Of a stretch of DNA of 6,942 nt, positions 1-5,850 are shown piece after piece. The position numbers were made by a program, and so were the translations under genes. The notes under the pieces were generated by a model. The model did no database searches. It was not told the DNA's origin and was given only the letters and a program-made list of their open reading frames with translations. Origin of the DNA: Flavobacteriaceae bacterium (GTDB lineage Bacteria; Bacteroidota; Bacteroidia; Flavobacteriales; Flavobacteriaceae); assembly GCA_023700885.1 (NCBI GenBank), contig JAMPYA010000117.1:1-6942 (forward strand), given 5' to 3'. Position 1 is the first letter of the stretch, and the number at the start of each line of letters is the position of its first letter.

Positions 1-236
1 GTTTGAACTCCACAAAATCCGCAAGATCGGGTACATATATTGCCTAAAATCATGAATGTTGCAGTGCCTTCTGTCCAACATTCACCCATGTTCGGACAAC
101 TTCCACTGGTACAAATGGTGTGAAGTTTATATTTATCAACTAATCCTTTCAGTTCAACATATTTTTTACCGGTTGGCAATTTTACGCGTAACCATTTTGG
201 TTTTGGTTGATGAATATTTAATTCTTGCTCAGACAT
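1..236 (-). CDS. lipA: Lipoyl synthase LipA, N-terminal part (runs off left edge)
   Basis: LipA is a radical SAM enzyme that inserts two sulfur atoms into the octanoyl group carried on lipoyl domains of 2-oxoacid dehydrogenases and the glycine cleavage H protein, in the cytoplasm. The window holds the ATG at 234-236 and 78 complete codons; the remaining roughly 200 residues lie beyond base 1. Both iron-sulfur motifs are visible. The auxiliary cluster cysteines are C42, C47 and C53 in CTSGSCPNMGECW, and the radical SAM CX3CX2C cysteines are C68, C72 and C75 in CTRSCGFCG. This double motif is specific to lipoyl synthases. The gene follows the sigma factor gene after 105 bases that contain a weak hairpin and possible promoter boxes, so it may have its own promoter. 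Identification is firm; completeness cannot be judged. Confidence 0.96.
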   Translation of the reverse strand, partial: MSEQELNIHQPKPKWLRVKLPTGKKYVELKGLVDKYKLHTICTSGSCPNMGECWTEGTATFMILGNICTRSCGFCGVQ

Positions 237-251
237 TTTTTAAAATTTTGA

Positions 252-267
252 CAAAGTTACAAATATA
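252..267 (-). promoter_or_regulatory. Possible lipA promoter, two adjacent Bacteroidota -7 boxes
   Basis: Read on the minus strand, TATATTTG (267-260) is followed directly by TAACTTTG (259-252). Both match the Bacteroidota -7 consensus TAnnTTTG and lie 16-24 bases before the lipA ATG, which would give a very short leader. No TTTG is seen at the expected -33 distance, and such boxes occur by chance in AT-rich DNA, so this is only a candidate. Confidence 0.33.
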
Positions 268-308
268 TTTTGATAAGTTTTATTGATTGATTTTTAAAAA
301 ACCATAAG

Positions 309-325
309 TTTTACAAGCTGTAAAA
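309..325 (-). terminator. Weak hairpin after the sigma factor gene
   Basis: TTTTACA (309-315) and TGTAAAA (319-325) form a perfect 7-bp stem with a 3-base loop, 17 bases after the sigma factor stop codon. On the minus strand a run of six T follows after a short spacer (rc of about 294-302). It could act as a weak terminator separating the sigma factor gene from lipA. The stem is short and AT-rich and the T run is not adjacent, so termination is uncertain. Confidence 0.35.
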
Positions 326-341
326 GAAATAGGTATAAAAT

Positions 342-899
342 TTACTTATTTTTTTGAATAATTTCTGCTAATAGTTTTTTAGCACGTAAAATTTTAATTT
401 TTACGTTACTCATCGGTTCATTTAATGTTTCTGAAATTTCTTTATAACTTTTTTCTTGGAAGTAACGAAGGTTTATAACTTCTTGATAATGTGGCTTTAA
501 GAGTTTTATGAAAGATAATAACTGACTTAGATTCTGATCAATGATAATTTGATCTTCTGGTGAAGGATTATTATCATAAAAATCATAATCAGTTAAAGAA
601 AAACTTTGAGTAGTTATGTTTTCACTTTTTGATTTTCGAAATTCATCAATATAGATGTTTTTAGAGATGGTTAAAATCCATGTTTTAAAAGTGTAATGCT
701 CATCATATAAATGAATTTTATCAAAAACTCTTGCAAATGTTTTTATTGTAATGTCTTCAGCTTCAGTTTCATTTTGAATTTTTGACAACTGAAATCTCAT
801 GACATCATTCCAGAAAGTGTTTAATAAAAATGTATAAGCTTGCTCATTTCCTTGTTTTGCTTTTTTGATGTGAGTAAGTATGTCGCTAGATTTTACCAA
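342..899 (-). CDS. ECF-type RNA polymerase sigma factor (sigma-70 family)
   Basis: The 185-residue protein has the two-domain layout of an ECF (group 4) sigma factor, which directs core RNA polymerase to alternative promoters. Region 2 spans about residues 20-90, with EAEDITIKTFARVFDKI and the FKTWILTISKNIYIDEFR segment that in relatives recognises and melts the -10 element. A linker of about 25 residues follows. Region 4 is at about 115-180, with the helix-turn-helix around YKEISETLNEPMSNVKIKI that reads the -35 element. The likely start is TTG at 897-899, which overlaps the end of the glycosyltransferase gene by 7 bases. A stop codon lies two codons upstream in frame, and the next ATG is codon 34, inside region 2, so it is too late. 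No anti-sigma factor gene is adjacent. The regulon cannot be told from sequence. Confidence 0.92.
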   Translation of the reverse strand: MVKSSDILTHIKKAKQGNEQAYTFLLNTFWNDVMRFQLSKIQNETEAEDITIKTFARVFDKIHLYDEHYTFKTWILTISKNIYIDEFRKSKSENITTQSFSLTDYDFYDNNPSPEDQIIIDQNLSQLLSFIKLLKPHYQEVINLRYFQEKSYKEISETLNEPMSNVKIKILRAKKLLAEIIQKNK

Positions 900-2023
900 T
901 GTTTAGGTTTTGAAATCAAGTTGTGAATATAGAATTTTAATTGAGAAAGTATCAAGAATAATTCCAATATTGGACTTAAGAGTACTAATTTTTTTTCATT
1001 TAACTTTTTGGCAGACAATCCAATGATTATAAAAGTAAATAAAAATCTAAATCCGATGATACCTAAAATCCAGTATAATTTATATTGGAAAATCAATAAA
1101 ATTACAGCAAGAACCCAGAAAGATATTTGCGATAGGTAAAATAATCCTAATAAAAATTTATGATGAAATTTATAATAAGAAGCTGTTGAAATATGACGTC
1201 GCTTTTGTAAAATCCAATCTTTTAAACTTGTTTTCGGTTCTGAAATTGTAAATGAATTGGATGTATAGCATACTTCAGTATTCTTTTTAGTAGCAATTTG
1301 GTTGATAAATAAATCGTCATCCCCCGAACGTAAATGCATATGGTCTGCAAAACCTCTGGCCTCAAAAAATTGTGTTTTGGTATAGGCTAAATTTCTGCCA
1401 ACTCCCATATAGGGTATTCCATATTTAGCATATGAAAAGTATTGAATAGCTGTTATTAAGGTTTCAAAACGAATTATTTTATTGAGAAACGAATTTTTAA
1501 TAAACCGATAACCGCTATATCCAATAATAATAGATTTCTCATCAGAAAAACCTGCAATCATTTCTTGAATCCAGAATGGCGAAATAGGTTTACAATCTGC
1601 ATCAGTTAAAAGGAGAAGTTCGTTTGAAGCAGCTTTAATTCCGAGCGATAGAGCATATTTTTTACTGCCCCAAAATTGTTCATTTTCTTGAACATTAACA
1701 ATTTTTATGGTAATATTTCTATAATTTAAACGCTCTTCATAGTTTTCTTTAAACCGTTCCAAAACATCAAGAGTTTCATCAGTTGAACGATCATTTATTA
1801 AAACTAATTCAAACTTTGGGTATTGTTGATTGGCAAAATGTTCTAGTTTTTCTTTAAGATTTTCTGATTCGTTTTTAGCGCAAATTATAACAGAAACAGC
1901 CTGATTATTTGTAGGTTTAGTTTTGGGTTTTGAAAATGAAAACCTGCCAAAAATAATTACATAATATAAAAATTGTATTGCAACTATGGCTACAAATACA
2001 TATAGAAGGTAAGTAAATATCAA
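893..2023 (-). CDS. Membrane glycosyltransferase, family 2 (GT-A fold)
   Basis: This 376-residue protein probably transfers a sugar from a nucleotide-sugar donor to an envelope or lipid-linked acceptor at the cytoplasmic face of the inner membrane; donor and acceptor are unknown. A membrane helix spans about residues 3-25. The GT-A domain follows: VSVIICAKNE (43-52), NDRSTDET (77-84), the DAD metal-binding motif (141-143), GDDD (234-237) holding the likely catalytic acid, and QKRRH (273-277), a variant of the QxxRW motif of processive GT2 enzymes. Three more hydrophobic stretches lie at about 290-312, 316-336 and 345-368. The start is TTG at 2021-2023, 2 bases after the stop of the small upstream gene; no ATG precedes the catalytic domain. 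It overlaps the sigma factor gene by 7 bases at its end, suggesting translational coupling. GT2 membership is clear; the role is not. Confidence 0.9.
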   Translation of the reverse strand: MIFTYLLYVFVAIVAIQFLYYVIIFGRFSFSKPKTKPTNNQAVSVIICAKNESENLKEKLEHFANQQYPKFELVLINDRSTDETLDVLERFKENYEERLNYRNITIKIVNVQENEQFWGSKKYALSLGIKAASNELLLLTDADCKPISPFWIQEMIAGFSDEKSIIIGYSGYRFIKNSFLNKIIRFETLITAIQYFSYAKYGIPYMGVGRNLAYTKTQFFEARGFADHMHLRSGDDDLFINQIATKKNTEVCYTSNSFTISEPKTSLKDWILQKRRHISTASYYKFHHKFLLGLFYLSQISFWVLAVILLIFQYKLYWILGIIGFRFLFTFIIIGLSAKKLNEKKLVLLSPILELFLILSQLKFYIHNLISKPKHW

Positions 2024-2025
2024 GT

Positions 2026-2256
2026 TTAAGATATTTTTTTAATGTTGATTATAGTTTCTTGTTTGTTGTCAGTTTTATTCTCACAATCTTCCGGTAATTT
2101 TCCGCAAAAGCCACAAGGTTCACCATCTTTATTTAAAAAAGGACTCTGACTTGCACAGGTTCCGCCAAACTTTCCATCTTTTTTTGCCCAAATTTTAATT
2201 GCAATACCGGCAAAACCAATTCCTAATAATAGGATAGATATAATAAATAATTTCAT
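2026..2256 (-). CDS. Small single-helix membrane protein with four cysteines (NqrM-like candidate)
   Basis: The 76-residue product starts at ATG 2254-2256 with a hydrophobic stretch (about residues 3-22) that looks like a membrane anchor or uncleaved signal. A short hydrophilic domain follows with cysteines 34, 48, 51 and 58, in the patterns GGTC and CGFCGKLPEDC, then a polar lysine-rich tail. Similar proteins in Flavobacteriia are, from memory, usually annotated only as membrane or secreted protein. The layout recalls NqrM (DUF539), which supplies iron to the Na+-translocating NADH:quinone reductase and also has one helix plus four cysteines, but cysteine spacing differs and no nqr gene is in this window. 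It is the first gene of a tight run with the glycosyltransferase and sigma factor. The gene is very likely real; the NqrM link is a hypothesis. Confidence 0.85.
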   Translation of the reverse strand: MKLFIISILLLGIGFAGIAIKIWAKKDGKFGGTCASQSPFLNKDGEPCGFCGKLPEDCENKTDNKQETIINIKKIS

Positions 2257-2370
2257 ATGTGAATATTTTATTTGTTTTTTTATATGTCATATGGAATACG
2301 CCAGTTTGATTAAAATATTTTCATCAAAGTTTGTGTTTTTGCAAACATGGCTATTTCATGATACTTTATA

Positions 2371-2390
2371 TTTTGTACAAAAGTACAAAA
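2371..2390. promoter_or_regulatory. Perfect inverted repeat, possible operator overlapping a -7 box
   Basis: TTTTGTAC (2371-2378) and GTACAAAA (2383-2390) are perfect 8-bp arms around AAAA. The first 12 bases, TTTTGTACAAAA, are also a palindrome by themselves. On the minus strand the element contains TACTTTTG (2385-2378), a match to the Bacteroidota -7 consensus TAnnTTTG, about 120 bases before the small membrane protein gene. No -33 TTTG is found at the right distance. The symmetry and position fit a repressor or activator site at the promoter of the three-gene run; no regulator is identified. Confidence 0.35.
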
Positions 2391-2428
2391 AGTTGAATAT
2401 ATTATTTAATATAGTTATAAAGTATAAG

Positions 2429-2475
2429 AAAACTGCATTAATAAATTTTTTATTGGTTATTTACTAATGCAGTTT
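2429..2475 (-). terminator. Intrinsic terminator of the EF-G paralogue gene
   Basis: AAACTGCATTA (2430-2440) and TAATGCAGTTT (2465-2475) are perfect 11-bp inverted arms. The stem can extend inward by 5 more pairs after one mismatch. The structure begins 18 bases after the EF-G paralogue stop codon, and on the minus strand the stem runs into TTTTCTTATA. A long stem with a short U tract right after a gene end fits Rho-independent termination. It separates this gene from the three-gene run downstream. Confidence 0.75.
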
Positions 2476-2493
2476 ATTTTATAACTAGCTAAA

Positions 2494-4593
2494 TTACTTT
2501 ACTAATTCTTGTTGAATATTTGTTGGAACTTGCTCAAATGAGGCAAATTTAGTGCTAAAAGTACCTTTACCTTGTGATAATGAACGCAAAGTAGTTGAGA
2601 AATTATGTAACTCTGCTTGTGGAGTTTTAGCTTTTATACGTTGATATCTGCCTACACTATCCATACCAATAATTATTGATCGTCTAGCTTGTAAATCGGT
2701 CATAACATTACCCATCATTTCTTCAGGAACTATAACTTCTAAATCATTTACAGGTTCCATCAATCGTGGATTTGCATCTAAGAACGCAGCTTTAAAAGCG
2801 TGTGCTGCCGCAATTTTAAATGAAATATCATTAGAGTCAACTGCGTGCATTCTTCCGTCAAAAACCATTACTCTAATATCTCTTGCAAAGGATCCTGTTA
2901 AAGGTCCGTCTTCCATTACCTCCATAATTCCTTTTAAAATGGAAGGAATAAAACGAGCATCAATTACACCTCCAACAATACAGTTGTAATAAATCAGTTT
3001 TCCGCCCCATGGTAATTCGATTTCTTCTTTTCCTCGGATATTAAATCCGTCTGGTTCTGGCATTTCTGGATACCAAGGTTCAATTTTTAAATGAACTTCA
3101 CCAAACTGCCCTGATCCTCCAGATTGTTTCTTGTGTTTATAACTTTGAGTTGAGGATCGTTGAATAGTTTCACGATAAACAACTCTAGGATTTTCATATT
3201 TTGCTTCAATATTGTAATTGTTTTTTAAAGTCCAATCTAGTGCGGAAAGATGTAATTCTCCTTGACAACTTAACAATAATTGTTTGGAATCGTTAGAATA
3301 TCTTGCGTATAATGTTGGATCCTGACTATTAATTTTTCTCAATACTTCAGATAGTTTTTCATCATCTGATTTATTGACAGCAGAAATAGCTCTAATAAGT
3401 CTTGGTTCTGGGTATTGAATTGGCTTAACAGTTACTTCATGTCCTTTTGCTCTAAGCGTATCGTTAGTTTCTGTATATTTCAATTTTAAGGTTGCTCCAA
3501 TATCTCCACAACTTAATTTATCAACTGCTTCTCTTTTTTTACCATCCATAATAAATAGTTGATTGAGAACTTCTGTTTCTTCATTTCTTGAGTTAATGAG
3601 CTTGTCATTTTGTTTAATTTCTCCAGATTTTACTTTGAAGAAAGTAATCTGACCCAAATTTGGCTCATGTAAAGTTTTAAATACAAATAAAGTAGTAGGC
3701 GCATCAACCTTGGCTAATATGTCTTTTCCTTCAACACTTTGTTCCATTTTAATATCAATTGCTGCTGGAACAACATTATCTATAAAGCCCATTAAACGGC
3801 CTGTCCCCATATCATTAAGGGCTGATACGCAAAATACAGGGTATAACGCACCATTTAACATTCCTAGTTTAATGCCTTTACGCATTTCATCTTCATTTAG
3901 AGTTCCTTTATCAAAAAATAACTCCATTAACTCCTCATCATTTTCTGCGGCTTTTTCAACTAATTCATTTTGAAGATGATTAGCTAATTCTGCCTGATCA
4001 GCTGGAATTTCTAATTTTTGAGGTTTCCCACCTTCCGGGCCAAATTTGTACAGTTTCATTTTTAGCACATCAATAATGCATTGTGCTCCGTCTAATACAA
4101 GTGGATATTGAATTTTTACAGCATTTTTACCAACTAAGTTTACAATACTGTTAAAGCTTTGATCAAAATTGGCATTTTCATGATCAATTTGATTTACCAC
4201 AAAAAGCGTTGGTTTGTTAAAACGATCGATATAATTCCAAATTATTTCAGTTCCTGCCTCAACACCTTGTTGAGCATTAATTACCATTGCTATAGAATCA
4301 GCAACATGCATAGTTGAAGCAATTTCTCCAATAAAATCATCTAAACCAGGTGTATCTATAATATTTATTTTGTAGTTACGCCATTCAGTATGAAGTGGAG
4401 TTGCATAGATGCTTGCGCCTCTTTCGTGTTCAATCTCGTGGTAGTCAGCAACGGTATTTTTGTCTTCAACTCTACCACGACGTTGCAGTAATCCAGCTTC
4501 AAAGAGCATAGTTTCAGCAAGGGTTGTTTTTCCACTATGATGGGCCCCTACAAAAGCTACATTTTTAATGTGTTTATCATCAAATACTTTCAT
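2494..4593 (-). CDS. EF-G paralogue (EF-G2-like) with altered GTPase centre
   Basis: At 699 residues the protein has the full five-domain length of EF-G, the factor that moves tRNA and mRNA through the ribosome. The G domain has a P-loop GAHHSGKT (16-23) and switch I ERGASIYAT (57-65), with Ser61 where the family has Thr. Switch II is DTPGLDDF (80-87), with Leu84 at the position of the catalytic histidine of PGH. The G4 motif is NQID (134-137) instead of NKxD. Domain II is at about 295-385, domain III at 395-470 with GELHL (445-449), domain IV at 471-600 with YRETI and KQSGGSGQFGEV, and domain V at 605-690. His583 in MHAVDS matches the decoding-site histidine at the tip of domain IV. The start is ATG 4591-4593. 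It is not the housekeeping EF-G, which should be elsewhere. From memory it resembles Bacteroides EF-G2, reported to translocate without GTP hydrolysis. Confidence 0.93.
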   Translation of the reverse strand: MKVFDDKHIKNVAFVGAHHSGKTTLAETMLFEAGLLQRRGRVEDKNTVADYHEIEHERGASIYATPLHTEWRNYKINIIDTPGLDDFIGEIASTMHVADSIAMVINAQQGVEAGTEIIWNYIDRFNKPTLFVVNQIDHENANFDQSFNSIVNLVGKNAVKIQYPLVLDGAQCIIDVLKMKLYKFGPEGGKPQKLEIPADQAELANHLQNELVEKAAENDEELMELFFDKGTLNEDEMRKGIKLGMLNGALYPVFCVSALNDMGTGRLMGFIDNVVPAAIDIKMEQSVEGKDILAKVDAPTTLFVFKTLHEPNLGQITFFKVKSGEIKQNDKLINSRNEETEVLNQLFIMDGKKREAVDKLSCGDIGATLKLKYTETNDTLRAKGHEVTVKPIQYPEPRLIRAISAVNKSDDEKLSEVLRKINSQDPTLYARYSNDSKQLLLSCQGELHLSALDWTLKNNYNIEAKYENPRVVYRETIQRSSTQSYKHKKQSGGSGQFGEVHLKIEPWYPEMPEPDGFNIRGKEEIELPWGGKLIYYNCIVGGVIDARFIPSILKGIMEVMEDGPLTGSFARDIRVMVFDGRMHAVDSNDISFKIAAAHAFKAAFLDANPRLMEPVNDLEVIVPEEMMGNVMTDLQARRSIIIGMDSVGRYQRIKAKTPQAELHNFSTTLRSLSQGKGTFSTKFASFEQVPTNIQQELVK

Positions 4594-4789
4594 AGAATAA
4601 AATTTATATTAATAAATAAGTTGTCTATAAATATACAAATGTTATCAAATTAAAGCATGACTTTTGTTAGGTTTTCAGATAAAATTATTTGGAAATAAAT
4701 AGTATTTTAATTTTTTGATAAAAAAAGAATTTTTAAGAATTTAAAAAAGTGGTAATTGTATAATATTTATTAAAGTTTTGATAAATACA

Positions 4790-5797
4790 TTAAATAATAT
4801 TAACTTCAATTTCTAAGGAAATATTAAACATTTTAAAAATGATATCTTGAATTTCATTAGCCAATTCTAATATTTCAATTCCTTTTGCATTTCCGTAATT
4901 AACTATTACTAATGCTTGTTTAGAGTGTACTCCGGTATTTCCTTTTTTAATGCCTTTAAATCCGGCTTGTTCAATTAACCATCCGGCAGGAATTTTAACT
5001 TCAGATTCAGCAATAGAATAATGCGGAATATTTATATATTTTTTTTGAAGTTCTTTAAAATGTTGAGTTGATATTACCGGATTTTTAAAAAAACTACCTC
5101 CATTTCCTATTGCTGAAGGATTAGGAAGTTTGCTTTCGCGAATTGAAATTACAGCATCTGAAATATCTTTAATTGTTGGCTTTGTGATTCCTTTTTCTGA
5201 TAACGCTTCACCAATGGCTCCATATGCTGTATTAAGAATATGATTTTTAGAGGTTAACTTAAAAATAACCGATGTTATAATATGTTTTCCCTTAAGTTCT
5301 TTTTTGAAGATAGAATCGCGATATCCAAATTGGCATTCGGTATTTAAAAAAATATGTTTTTTTAAAGTTGAAATTTCTAAAGTTTCTACTTCAACAATGG
5401 TATCTTTTACTTCAACGCCATAAGCACCAATATTCTGAATAGGAGAAGCTCCAACATTTCCGGGAATTAAAGAAAGATTTTCTAATCCCCCAAAACGATG
5501 CTCAATACACCACAAAACAAAAGAATGCCATGCTTCTCCGGCAGCAACTTTTACAAAAACATCATCATCTGAATAGTTAAGAATGTTTGTGCCTTTTAAA
5601 TTGAGATGAATAACAAATGGAATAATTTCTTTTGTAAACAAAATATTACTTCCGCCACCTAATATAAAAAAAGAAGGAGTTTCTTTAATGACTTCTTCCA
5701 ATTCATTAATAGTTGATACAGTTATAAATTGCTTAGCAATTGTATCAATGCCAAATGTGTTAAGTGGTTTTAGCGAAATATTTTTTTGAATATTCAT
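4790..5797 (-). CDS. murB: UDP-N-acetylenolpyruvoylglucosamine reductase MurB
   Basis: MurB reduces the enolpyruvyl group of UDP-GlcNAc-enolpyruvate with NADPH to give UDP-MurNAc, the second committed step of peptidoglycan precursor synthesis in the cytoplasm. The FAD-binding segments are clear: GGGSNILF (47-54) and IPGNVGASPIQNIGAYGVE (111-129). Catalytic residues align with the E. coli enzyme: Arg160 in FGYRDS, Ser235 in GGSFFKNP as proton donor, and Glu331 in the C-terminal LEIEVNII. The sequence is of the longer E. coli type (type I). I chose ATG 5795-5797, giving 335 residues; a TTG codon immediately before it is also open but less likely. The gene begins only 53 bases after the aminotransferase stop, with a strong hairpin between. 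A 196-base AT-rich gap without a strong terminator separates it from the EF-G paralogue. Confidence 0.96.
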   Translation of the reverse strand: MNIQKNISLKPLNTFGIDTIAKQFITVSTINELEEVIKETPSFFILGGGSNILFTKEIIPFVIHLNLKGTNILNYSDDDVFVKVAAGEAWHSFVLWCIEHRFGGLENLSLIPGNVGASPIQNIGAYGVEVKDTIVEVETLEISTLKKHIFLNTECQFGYRDSIFKKELKGKHIITSVIFKLTSKNHILNTAYGAIGEALSEKGITKPTIKDISDAVISIRESKLPNPSAIGNGGSFFKNPVISTQHFKELQKKYINIPHYSIAESEVKIPAGWLIEQAGFKGIKKGNTGVHSKQALVIVNYGNAKGIEILELANEIQDIIFKMFNISLEIEVNII

Positions 5798-5809
5798 CAA
5801 AGCGAATAT

Positions 5810-5841
5810 AAAACAAGTAGCGAAATTTTGCTACTTGTTTT
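5810..5841 (-). terminator. Strong hairpin between the aminotransferase gene and murB
   Basis: AAAACAAGTAGC (5810-5821) and GCTACTTGTTTT (5830-5841) form a perfect 12-bp stem around an 8-base AT-rich loop. It lies 9 bases after the aminotransferase stop. On the minus strand the stem ends in GTTTT followed by ATATT, a short U-rich tail, so it looks like the aminotransferase terminator. It ends only 12 bases before the murB ATG, leaving no obvious room for a murB promoter after it. It may therefore be a partial terminator or an mRNA-processing element. Confidence 0.75.
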
Positions 5842-5850
5842 GGTGATTAA

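Noticed and set aside
56..286. Plus-strand open frame across the lipA start
   Set aside because: It lies antisense to the conserved cysteine motifs of lipA and its translation shows no recognisable domain.
2322..2345. Small hairpin GTTTG...CAAAC in the leader region of the small membrane protein gene
   Set aside because: The stem is only 5 bp with no U tract and no match to a known RNA element.
3710..3973. Plus-strand open frame inside the EF-G paralogue gene
   Set aside because: It is a serine- and proline-rich shadow of a highly conserved coding sequence on the other strand.
4725..4742. AAGAATTT repeated with a 10-base period between murB and the EF-G paralogue
   Set aside because: Two copies of an AT-rich octamer in very AT-rich intergenic DNA are easily explained by chance.
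4594..4789. Possible promoter for the EF-G paralogue
   Set aside because: Near matches such as TATATTTA (4635-4628) exist, but no TAnnTTTG box with a -33 TTTG at 19-21 bases was found, so no site was called.
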